Origin: Roseobacter sp. GAI101
Lineage (GTDB): Bacteria; Pseudomonadota; Alphaproteobacteria; Rhodobacterales; Rhodobacteraceae
Length of the DNA stretch: 64,000 nt
NCBI RefSeq assembly: GCF_000156335.1
Contig: NZ_DS999213.1
Coordinates: 875,456-939,455, forward strand
Reading direction: 5' to 3'
The notes under the pieces were generated by a model, which saw only the letters and a list, made by a program, of their open reading frames with translations, ran no database searches and was not told the origin of the DNA. Shown here in pieces: positions 28,669 through 38,298 of this stretch (positions within the stretch are counted from its first letter, which is position 1; every line of letters begins with the position of its first letter). A program made the position numbers and the translations under genes.

Positions 28669-29538
28669 ATGAAAAATGTTCTGATTACCGGCATCGCAGG
28701 TGGCTTCGGCAAACCCACGGCGCTGGCTCTGTTGGCACAGGGCTACGCTGTCGCCGGAAGTGTCCGCAGTCGCAGCGGAAAGAACGCAGCGACCGTCGCC
28801 GAGCTTGAAGCCGCAGGCGCAAAGATCGTCGAGATGGACGTCACCGACACGGCCAGCACCACACGCGGTGTCGGTGATGCGGTCTCGCAACTCGGCGGGC
28901 TGGACATCTTGTTCAACAACGCCGGGATCGGTGCCTACGGCATCCAGGAACTGATGTCACCCGAGGACATGGCGCGGGTGTTCGACGTGAATGTCATGGG
29001 CGTGCAACGGGTCATGCGGGCCGCGTTGCCCTATCTGCGGGCGCAGGGCCGAGGAACCGTGCTTTATACCTCCAGCCTGATCGGCCGGATCGCAACGCCG
29101 TTCTATGGCACCTATTCGGCATCGAAATGGGCGCTGGAAGCCATCGTTGAATGCTTCCGGACAGAGCTTTCGGGTTTCGGCATCGAATCCTGCATCATCG
29201 AACCCGGGGCCATGCCAACGGCATTCTTTGATGGCATGGTGACCCCGGACGACCCAACGCGCGAGGCCGAATACGGCGACTTCGCTGCTGTGCCAGCGAT
29301 GTCGAATACGGCGCTGGCCGAGATGCTCAAGGCAACGCCGCAGCAACGGCCTGAGCAGATCGCCGAAGCGGTCGCAGCGCTTTTGGACATGCCTTTCGGC
29401 GAAAAGCCGTTTCGCACAGTGGTGGACTTTGTCGGCGTCGGTCCCGAGATCGCGCGCTACAACGACGTGCTCCACGACGTCACCCGCACCGTCCTGACCA
29501 ACTTCGGCATCGAACAGATGCTCGACCTGAACACTTGA
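28669..29538 (+). CDS. Short-chain dehydrogenase/reductase
   Basis: A 289-residue classical SDR. Cofactor loop TGIAGGFGK is a variant of TGxxxGxG, NNAG is present (LFNNAGIGAYG), and the catalytic Ser/Tyr/Lys fall in YTSSLIG and YSASKWALE. An Arg after strand 2 (GSVRSRSGK) hints at NADPH. The ATG at 28669 matches the SDR N-terminus MKNVLITG. It is followed 9 nt later by a second SDR and diverges from an araC gene. Substrate unknown. Confidence 0.92.
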   Translation: MKNVLITGIAGGFGKPTALALLAQGYAVAGSVRSRSGKNAATVAELEAAGAKIVEMDVTDTASTTRGVGDAVSQLGGLDILFNNAGIGAYGIQELMSPEDMARVFDVNVMGVQRVMRAALPYLRAQGRGTVLYTSSLIGRIATPFYGTYSASKWALEAIVECFRTELSGFGIESCIIEPGAMPTAFFDGMVTPDDPTREAEYGDFAAVPAMSNTALAEMLKATPQQRPEQIAEAVAALLDMPFGEKPFRTVVDFVGVGPEIARYNDVLHDVTRTVLTNFGIEQMLDLNT

Positions 29539-29547
29539 GAGGCAAAC

Positions 29548-30360
29548 ATGAAAACCATACTGATCACAGGGGCTTCTTCCGGCATCGGCGAAGCAACCGC
29601 ACGGCACTTTCAGGTCAATGGCTGGAACGTCATTGCCACAATGCGCGACCCTTCCAAAGGCGGGGCGCTTGCCGGTCTGGATAATGTGCTCGTGACCCGG
29701 CTGGATGTGACGGATGAAGCATCGATCCCGTCAGCAGTTGCAGCGGGTATCACCCGTTTCGGCACAATCGACGTTCTGCTGAATAACGCGGGCTACGGTG
29801 CCTATGGCGCGCTAGAGGCGTTCACGATGGACCGCATCCGGCGACAGTTCGATACCAACGTGATCGGACTTCTGGAGGTGACCAAGGCGGTTCTGCCCCA
29901 CATGCGCCAGAACAGATCAGGCACGATCATCAATATTTCGTCCATTGGCGGCCAGATCACCTTTCCGCTTGGAACACTTTACCACGGCACCAAGTTCGCA
30001 GTCGAAGGCCTGTCAGAAGCGCTGCACTACGAGCTTGAACCGCTCGGCATTCGGGTGCGGATTGTCGAACCCGGCATGATCAAGACGAACTTCGGCGGAA
30101 GCTCCTTTGATTTCGCGATGGATGAAGACCTGTCAGACTATGCCTCGACCGCCGAGGCCATGGGCAGCCTGTTCGGCAAGCTGGCATCAAACCCCTCCGC
30201 GCCCGAAACCGTGGCCGAGGTCATCTGGAACGCCGCGAATGAGACCGGAGATCGCTTGCGCTTCCATGCGGGTGCGGACGCGGAGCGTTTATTGGACGAG
30301 CGGAAGAGCCAGGATGACGCGACCTTCATCGGCGGCATCAAGACGCTGATGAGCAGCTGA
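29548..30360 (+). CDS. Short-chain dehydrogenase/reductase (SDR, retinol dehydrogenase-like)
   Basis: A 270-residue SDR with TGASSGIGEATARHF, NNAGYGAYGALE and the active site SSIGGQITFPLGTLYHGTK (Y and K in YHGTKFAVE). RDPSKGG after strand 2 suggests NADP(H). It is co-transcribed with the upstream SDR, to which it is only distantly similar, and could catalyse a second step on the same substrate. Confidence 0.92.
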   Translation: MKTILITGASSGIGEATARHFQVNGWNVIATMRDPSKGGALAGLDNVLVTRLDVTDEASIPSAVAAGITRFGTIDVLLNNAGYGAYGALEAFTMDRIRRQFDTNVIGLLEVTKAVLPHMRQNRSGTIINISSIGGQITFPLGTLYHGTKFAVEGLSEALHYELEPLGIRVRIVEPGMIKTNFGGSSFDFAMDEDLSDYASTAEAMGSLFGKLASNPSAPETVAEVIWNAANETGDRLRFHAGADAERLLDERKSQDDATFIGGIKTLMSS

Positions 30361-30573
30361 AGCAAAGTCAGTTTTGGTGTCGCACACCGGACCTTGGCGT
30401 TTTTCGCCGCGAAGGTTCGGTTCTCGCCCTTCGTACAAGATGTAGTTTCCGGCCTATACCGGCAATCATCGACCGCTGCTTTTTGCTGCGCGTCTGCCGC
30501 GAGGCACCCGAAGGTGGCGTGATTGTACGGGGTGAAACGCATGTCAGCGGGAGTTCTTAAACATCGGGTGGTA

Positions 30574-31479
30574 TCAAGGTCCGAGGACCCACAGGACCAG
30601 TGGGATCGTGGCGATGGCGGCAATCGTCTGGGAGGTGACGATACCTGCCATCAGCGTACCGTCGCCGTTCAGTTGCCGGGTCAGCACATAGGAAGTGGGA
30701 GCCGTCGGGATGGCCGAGAAAACGACCAGCACCAGCGCCTCGACCCCGCTCAGGCCGAAGGCGTGCGCGACAAGCGCGGCAAGCAGTGGCATCAGCAGGA
30801 GGCGCAGGGCACCGCTTGCAGCCAAGGTCAGCCCGTCGCGACGCAGGGCGGCGGGTTGCAGGGCAGCCCCCACGCAGAGCAGGCCAAGCGGCAAGCTGGC
30901 TTGCGCCAGGAGGTCGAGGAAGCGCCCGGTCCCGAAGGGTAGACCCCATCCGGTCAGCGCCAGCGCGATGCCCCCCAGACAGGCCAGGATCAGCGGGTTG
31001 CGCGCCATGGTGCGCAGCATGGCAAGGGGGGTGCGGGTCCGACCCGCCTCGGTCAGGGCCATGATCGACAGGACGTTGACCAAGGGCACGGCGATGGCAA
31101 GGTAAAGCGCCGCCCGTTCGATCCCCGCGGGTCCGGCCAGGGTGGCAAGGATGGACAGCCCCAGATAGGTATTGAAGCGCACCGTGCCTTGCAGCAGTGG
31201 GCCAAAGCGGGCAGCGGGCATGGGGCGGGCACGCCGGGTCAGGGCCAGAGCGAGTGCGGCGACCAGAATGATTACGACGGCCGCACTGCCCAGACGTATC
31301 ACCTGTGGGTCGCGGACGGGTGCATCGGCCAGACTGCTGACCAATAGGGCGGGGAAAAGCAGGAAATAGTTGATCCGTTCGGCGGCGGGCCAGAAGCCGG
31401 GATCAGGAAAGCCGCGCCGGACGAGGATAAAGCCAAGGCAGATCAGCGCGAAAAGCGGCCAGATGGTGAAGAAAAGCAA
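30574..31479 (-). CDS. AEC-family transporter
   Basis: A 301-residue inner-membrane protein with about ten hydrophobic helices of the auxin efflux carrier (AEC)/malonate transporter family. Two five-helix halves are recognisable; FNTYLGLSILATLAG and SAIPTAPTSYVLTRQLNGD are family-type blocks near the helix breaks. AEC members export small carboxylates such as malonate. Starting VTSQ... is excluded; MLFFTIWPLFALICLGFILVRR is taken as the N-terminus. Its coding sequence looks markedly GC-richer than the DNA on either side. Confidence 0.88.
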   Translation of the reverse strand: MLFFTIWPLFALICLGFILVRRGFPDPGFWPAAERINYFLLFPALLVSSLADAPVRDPQVIRLGSAAVVIILVAALALALTRRARPMPAARFGPLLQGTVRFNTYLGLSILATLAGPAGIERAALYLAIAVPLVNVLSIMALTEAGRTRTPLAMLRTMARNPLILACLGGIALALTGWGLPFGTGRFLDLLAQASLPLGLLCVGAALQPAALRRDGLTLAASGALRLLLMPLLAALVAHAFGLSGVEALVLVVFSAIPTAPTSYVLTRQLNGDGTLMAGIVTSQTIAAIATIPLVLWVLGP

Positions 31480-31857
31480 TGTGATATCCCTTTTGCCCTG
31501 ACCTGCGCAGACAGGGAGCCGCGCGGGTGTCGTTGCACATCCGTTAAAGACCGAAGCGCAGGGAGGGGCAAGCGGATTGCCAGGGTCATTGAGCGGGATA
31601 TCTCGTTGAATTTCCGATGTATCGTCGCGATCGACCGTTTTTAAGCGTTCAATAATTTCCGCATGCGCGAGGCCCCCCGGTTAAAGTCCCTTCCCCGCCT
31701 GTTGTGTCTTTCGATGGGAACAGCCGGGCTTGTGTGAAAACCCGTTCCAGCGCCGCGCCTATCGAAGTAATGTTCGTCTATCGTCGGGATTTGGAAACCG
31801 CATTCTCCCATAGGCGAACGAACATCAGAGTTCCCCCAATCCGTGGACACCGTGGTG
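31480..31857. other. Intergenic region, no gene seen
   Basis: About 380 nt between the AEC gene and the YihY-type gene, both minus. It must hold the AEC promoter; no motif or RNA was recognised. Confidence 0.5.
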
Positions 31858-32808
31858 TCAATTGCTGTCAAGATCGTGGCGCAGGGCACGGGCAAGGCGA
31901 CGGATACGAATGGCGCGGTTGAGTTCGCCACCGAAGATGAGGACCAGAGCAGCCAGGTACAGAAAATAAAGCGCCGCGACAATTCCCGCGAGCCCACCGT
32001 AATAGGTCGCATAAGTCGCAAAATTGGCAAGGTAGAACGTGAATGCCACCGTCAGCGAGGTCCACGCAGCAACCGTGAAGAGAACGCCGGGATATATTGA
32101 CGAGAAACGTGTGCGCCGGGCCGGAAGGAAGACATGTGCCAGAAAAAGCGAAAACACCAGAATGATTGCGGCGGCTGGATAACGCACAAGGCGTATGGTC
32201 ACCGATGCCGGATCGAAGCCGGGGAACAGGACATGCAGCCAGGAGCCAGCGCGCGGCGCAAGAACAAGAAGGTATCCAACCAGCACAAGCACGAGACTGG
32301 CGATGATGACCATGAGAACCATCACGGGGTAGACGACATACCATGAACGGGTCTCGCGCACCCCGTAGGCCCGGTTGAGACCGACGCGGACCCCGTCCAC
32401 GCCCCCTAGGGCGAACCAGATCGTCAGCAGGATACCGGTGGACAGCACACCACCGCGCTGGACCGTCATCACCTGCTTCACCTCCGACACGATGGGCTCG
32501 ATGAGCGTTTCCGGCACGATGGCGAGCAGGAACGAAACAAGATCTTCAGCCATGCTTTGGCTGCCGACGAAGGCGGTCATCGAAGAGGTGAAGATGAGAA
32601 AGGGAAAGACTGCGAGCAGCACGCGAAACGCGACGTTGCCGGCCAGTCCGAAAGCATCATCGCTCCACAGGCGCAATCCGGCCTCTCGCATGACACCCCA
32701 AGCGCCGCGCCAGCCTTTTCCGCGCAGCAGCCCCTCGGGATTGTCGGTGACGATCCCGTGTGTGATGACGGCATCACGCCCCGCTTCGGTCGGCTGACGT
32801 TTCTCCAT
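31858..32808 (-). CDS. YihY/BrkB-family membrane protein
   Basis: About 316 residues with six hydrophobic helices of the YihY/virulence factor BrkB (UPF0761) family, formerly misnamed ribonuclease BN. Family blocks: LAGNVAFRVLLAVFPFLIF, FALGGVDGVRVGLNRAYGV, and near the end YGGLAGIVAALYFLYLAALVLIFGGELN. The start at 32808 (MEKRQPTEAG) is a best guess; ATGs at 32835 and 32886 are in frame and lack a better ribosome site. Function unknown; possibly envelope transport. Confidence 0.88.
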   Translation of the reverse strand: MEKRQPTEAGRDAVITHGIVTDNPEGLLRGKGWRGAWGVMREAGLRLWSDDAFGLAGNVAFRVLLAVFPFLIFTSSMTAFVGSQSMAEDLVSFLLAIVPETLIEPIVSEVKQVMTVQRGGVLSTGILLTIWFALGGVDGVRVGLNRAYGVRETRSWYVVYPVMVLMVIIASLVLVLVGYLLVLAPRAGSWLHVLFPGFDPASVTIRLVRYPAAAIILVFSLFLAHVFLPARRTRFSSIYPGVLFTVAAWTSLTVAFTFYLANFATYATYYGGLAGIVAALYFLYLAALVLIFGGELNRAIRIRRLARALRHDLDSN

Positions 32809-33150
32809 TCGGCATCTCGCTTCGTTGTACGACATTTCTATAATGCGGCGCGATTGGAAATAGTAGTACGTGTTCTCATCAGGCACATGCGTAGCGAGAA
32901 TTTCGGCACCAGTTCAGGGGAAGGCAGAGTTGGCTGACCGTTTGGGCAATGCGCAGCATGATGCATACACCTAAGTCATGCGGCACCTTATAGCTTCAGG
33001 CGTCGCGCGTACCAACCCGGGCGTTGCTGATGGGGGCGTTGCCCTACCCCCACTCCAACGAAATTGCTTAATCGCCACGTCTCGGTCAAACTTCGAACAC
33101 ACCGATATGGTGTCAGTCACCGACAGATAAGTGGATGCGAAGAGACAATT
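32809..33150. other. Divergent intergenic region
   Basis: About 340 nt between the YihY-type gene (minus) and the 7TM histidine kinase (plus). It must hold both promoters; I recognise no operator or RNA. Confidence 0.45.
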
Positions 33151-34935
33151 ATGACGTGCTTTGATGGATTAGTGGCAGAGTCCACCTTGTGGATCGTTAT
33201 CGGGGTGAGTGCCGTCGCGGCTCTTGTTATGTTCTGGACGATGAAATTTCAGAGCTTTCGCGGCAAACGTTACTACGCGCTTACTTTCGTCGCCATGATC
33301 TGGACATTATTGATGATCGGATTGGAGGCTGCATCGCGAACTTTCCCCTGTCAGTTGCAATGGGCAACTCTGGCATGGTTGGGCAATGGTTTGGTGCCTG
33401 TCGCTTGGTGTTTCTTCGTATTTGCCTACATCGACAACCCGGCCTGGCTCAAAAAGCGCTGGGTCGCCATCGTACTGTTCGTCGTGCCCATGGCCAGTTT
33501 CCTGTTTGCCGCCACCAACCAATGGCACAATCTCGTCTATACAGAGGCCTCGTTCATTCCGCCGGGTAAGGACTATATCGAGTATGCTCATGGGCCCGGG
33601 TTTTTTGGGATAATCGCGATCCTGTATACGTTCGTGCTTACGGCCCTCTTTTGTCTTGTGAAAACGTTCACCCGAGCCAAACGGACCGCGTGGCCCCTGC
33701 TTACCATGCTGATCGTCATTACCACGATTCCCCTGACTGCGAATGCCGCCTATGTCGGCCTGGGTTTTACCATCTTTGGCCTTGATCCGACGGCCTTTAT
33801 GTTCACGCTTGGAATCTTCGCCTTCACGTGGATGCTCGTGACGAACAAGGCGATGGATATGGCTTTTGTGGGCCAGTCCGTACTTTTCAATACGATGAGT
33901 GAACCCGTCGTTATGATCGACAGACATCGAAACATAACGCTGATGAACACGGCTGCAAAACGCAGTGGGCTACCTCATGAATCAGGTCCTGTCTTAAGCA
34001 AAATAATTGAAAATATCGAAAATTTGAACACATCCGAAGACGTCGCTCATCTGACCATTGGTCAGCGGGTCTATGAACCCAGAATTCGGGAACTCGAAAG
34101 CCCGCTTGACCCGTCAGGCGCAGCCTTGGGCTGGAGCATCACCTTTGTCGACATTACAGACCGGATCGCCATCAGTGCGGCATTGGAAGAAGCGCTTAGA
34201 CAGGCAGACGAAGCCAACAAGGCGAAAGACGAGTTCATCTCGGTTGTAAGTCATGAATTGCGGACCCCCCTGACCTCGCTCACGGGTGGCTTGACGCTCG
34301 CGCTTAGCGGTCGCCTGGGGGATGTAGCCGATCCAATACGATCGCTGCTGAACATTGCGCACCGCAACGGCGTCCGCCTGTCACGACTGGTCGACAACAT
34401 TCTGCTGGTCCAGAAGATCGACATTGATGCGCTGATCCTGGAAAGCAAGCCCGTCGATCTTGGTCATCTTCTCGAAGAGAGCTTTGAAGAGAACAAAATG
34501 TTCGCATCAAAGCGGGGTGTGCAGCTCGCCCTTGGGAACATCATGCCGGCAGTAATCACCGGGGACGCCTTCGCCATCCGCCAGATCATTGATAACCTGA
34601 TCTCCAATGCCATCAAGTTTTCGAACGAAAACAGTGTCGTTGAAGGGACGCTTATCGCTATGAATGGGCAGGTAAGACTGTCGATCAAGAACGCTGGCCG
34701 AGGAATTCCCGAAGGCATGGAGAGCCAAGTCTTCGGGCGCTTCGAACAGGTGGAGAACAGCGGCCAATCCTCCACCCAAGGGTCCGGGCTTGGCCTGCAC
34801 ATCTCGAAGAAGCTGGCAAAACAGATGTCGGGGGATATCTCCTACGAAAGCCAACTGGACGTCGGTACGACGTTTCATGTTGAGTTTCTGTTGGCGGACC
34901 AACAGGCTATCGAGCCCGCACAACTCGCCGGGTGA
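33151..34935 (+). CDS. Histidine kinase with N-terminal 7TM sensor domain
   Basis: A 594-residue sensor kinase. Seven hydrophobic helices (about residues 15-230) match the 7TM histidine-kinase sensor domain. They are followed by a PAS domain (about 240-345; VMIDRHRNITLMNTAA), a DHp domain with H368 in VVSHELRTPLTSL, and a CA domain (N-box NLISNAIKFS; G-boxes GRGIPEG and GSGLGLHI). There is no receiver domain and no response-regulator gene next to it, so it is an orphan. The ATG at 33151 is chosen over 33064 because the first helix follows directly. Confidence 0.9.
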   Translation: MTCFDGLVAESTLWIVIGVSAVAALVMFWTMKFQSFRGKRYYALTFVAMIWTLLMIGLEAASRTFPCQLQWATLAWLGNGLVPVAWCFFVFAYIDNPAWLKKRWVAIVLFVVPMASFLFAATNQWHNLVYTEASFIPPGKDYIEYAHGPGFFGIIAILYTFVLTALFCLVKTFTRAKRTAWPLLTMLIVITTIPLTANAAYVGLGFTIFGLDPTAFMFTLGIFAFTWMLVTNKAMDMAFVGQSVLFNTMSEPVVMIDRHRNITLMNTAAKRSGLPHESGPVLSKIIENIENLNTSEDVAHLTIGQRVYEPRIRELESPLDPSGAALGWSITFVDITDRIAISAALEEALRQADEANKAKDEFISVVSHELRTPLTSLTGGLTLALSGRLGDVADPIRSLLNIAHRNGVRLSRLVDNILLVQKIDIDALILESKPVDLGHLLEESFEENKMFASKRGVQLALGNIMPAVITGDAFAIRQIIDNLISNAIKFSNENSVVEGTLIAMNGQVRLSIKNAGRGIPEGMESQVFGRFEQVENSGQSSTQGSGLGLHISKKLAKQMSGDISYESQLDVGTTFHVEFLLADQQAIEPAQLAG

Positions 34936-35519
34936 GGCCTGTTGCAGTCTTGTGTATTTAGTCGCCGGACAAAGGCGCCTACCTGCGCAGTGCAGTCATT
35001 CGTGCAGACCGCTGCGACGGGCCGTTTCTTGCCCTCCTACCACTTGAAGAAAATCACGTAAGCTATTGGACTAATAAGATTTCAGCTTCCCACGCACTAT
35101 TTCGATGTGCTTCCCGACACCATCTATCCTTGGGAGGGGGCATTCAAGCCATCAGCCAAGACGGCTTGTCATTTCAACACGGTCGCAGCCCTTACCCCAA
35201 GGCTGAGAATGCATGGCGATCTTCCCATGAATTTATCCAACTATCATTTACCTAACGGGAAAGAGACGACTTGGGAAAACGCGCCCTTATTCAAAAATGC
35301 AAAATAGTGTGTAAACGTCTACCTGTTAAGGCTGCTGCATCCAAAGAATGCACTACGCAGTACATCAGGTCTGCGCGAACACGATCTATTTTGCATCAGC
35401 ACCACGACTGATGCAGTGTCAGATCCCGGATAGCTTCCGTCCGGTTCCGGGTTCGCTCAAAGATGAAGGGCCGGGCGATTTCACGCGACGGCCCTTCAAA
35501 ATGTTAAGAAAATACCACG
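34936..35519. other. Intergenic region at the right edge of the accessory block
   Basis: About 580 nt without a convincing gene. A hairpin (GAAGGGCCG 35465-35473 / CGGCCCTTC 35489-35497) lies 23 nt beyond the guaB stop and is the likely guaB terminator on the minus strand, although the T-run is weak. The rest appears to be decayed DNA. Confidence 0.55.
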
Positions 35520-36992
<1,473 letters not shown>

Positions 36993-37117
36993 TCATTTGG
37001 CGGTTTCCTATTTCACGGATAGTCCCGATTGGAAAGGGTCATTTGCGCCGTAACAGCATTGCAAATACGGGATGGCTGGGGAAAGCTGCTGTTTAAGGGA
37101 TCAAACGGAGAATTCGA

Positions 37118-38083
37118 ATGGCCAGTCACGGATATGAGGGCGGCAGGCTGGACCTGCCCTTTGTCGGTATATCAACCTTTGGCAAGCGACCCTATCAGCC
37201 TGATTGGAAGGCGCTGGATGCTGATGTCGCGATCCTGGGGGCACCGTATGATGCGGGAACCCAGTGGCGCGCCGGGGCGCGGTTTGGCCCGCGCGGGGTG
37301 CGCGAGGCGTCGACCCTGTTCAGCTTTGGCCATGCGGGTGCCTATGATCACGAGGATGACGCCGTCTATCTGCCCGGCGACGTGAACATCGTCGACATCG
37401 GGGATGCCGACATCGTCCACACGGATACGGAGCAAAGCCATGCCAATATCGAAACCGGGGTGCGGGCGATTCTGGATACCGGTGCCCTGCCCGTGGTGAT
37501 TGGTGGCGATCATTCGATCAACATCCCCTGCATTCGGGCGTTTGATGGCCAGGGCGACTTTCACATCCTGCAGATCGACGCGCATCTGGATTTCGTGGAC
37601 GAACGTCATGGGGTGCGGCATGGTCATGGGAACCCCATGCGCCGCGCCGCCGAGCAGGTTTACGTCACGGGGCTGACCCAGATGGGCATCCGCAACGTCA
37701 GTTCGACCGCGCGCGAGGGCTATGATGATGCGCGTGCAATGGGGTCTGACATCATCTCGGTCCGGCAGGCGCGCAAGATGGGGACATTGGGGGTGTTGGG
37801 GCATGTCCCCGACGGCGCACGGCTTTATGTAACCATTGATATCGACGCGTTCTGCCCGTCGATTGCCCCCGGCACAGGCACCCCGTCGCACGGGGGCTTC
37901 CTGTACTACGAGGTGTTGGAGCTGCTACAGGCCGCAGCCAAGCGACACGAAATCATCGGCATTGATCTGGTGGAGGTCGCACCGGATTACGACCCGACCG
38001 GATCGACCAGCATTCTGGCCGCGCAGGTGTTGCTAAACTTTCTGGGGTTCATTTTCCATGCCCGGGCGATGAACGAGGTTTAG
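37118..38083 (+). CDS. Agmatinase-like ureohydrolase
   Basis: A 321-residue manganese ureohydrolase of the arginase/agmatinase family. Metal ligands are in GGDHSIN, DAHLDF and DIDAFCPS; C-terminal GIDLVEVAPDYDP matches the family. Agmatinases produce putrescine and urea, but closely related enzymes act on guanidinobutyrate or other guanidines, so substrate is open. The ATG follows GGAGAATTCGA. It is divergent from guaB and is followed by a GGGGC-palindrome repeat. Confidence 0.88.
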   Translation: MASHGYEGGRLDLPFVGISTFGKRPYQPDWKALDADVAILGAPYDAGTQWRAGARFGPRGVREASTLFSFGHAGAYDHEDDAVYLPGDVNIVDIGDADIVHTDTEQSHANIETGVRAILDTGALPVVIGGDHSINIPCIRAFDGQGDFHILQIDAHLDFVDERHGVRHGHGNPMRRAAEQVYVTGLTQMGIRNVSSTAREGYDDARAMGSDIISVRQARKMGTLGVLGHVPDGARLYVTIDIDAFCPSIAPGTGTPSHGGFLYYEVLELLQAAAKRHEIIGIDLVEVAPDYDPTGSTSILAAQVLLNFLGFIFHARAMNEV

Positions 38084-38159
38084 GTCTTTCCATTTGTCTT
38101 TGTGCAGAATGGGGCCCGGCCCGTCGCGGCAAAGGCGCGTCAGGACTAAGGGCCTAGCA

Positions 38160-38190
38160 TTTGGGGCTCTGCCCCAAACCCCGGGATATT
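38160..38190. repeat. Dispersed GGGGC-palindrome repeat (copy 2)
   Basis: TTTGGGGC-TCT-GCCCCAAA (38160-38178) followed by CCCCGGGATATTTG. It has the same order of elements as 13092-13120 after typA and lies 77 nt after the ureohydrolase stop. Likely a terminator or dispersed intergenic repeat. Confidence 0.7.
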
Positions 38191-38298
38191 TGAGAGCCAG
38201 AGAAGCGAAGGCGCGGATGTGGCAATTTGCGACGTATCTTGGCTTTCGTCTGGCGCAACCTTCGCTATGTTGCGGCAAGGGTTTTGAGGACTGATTTG

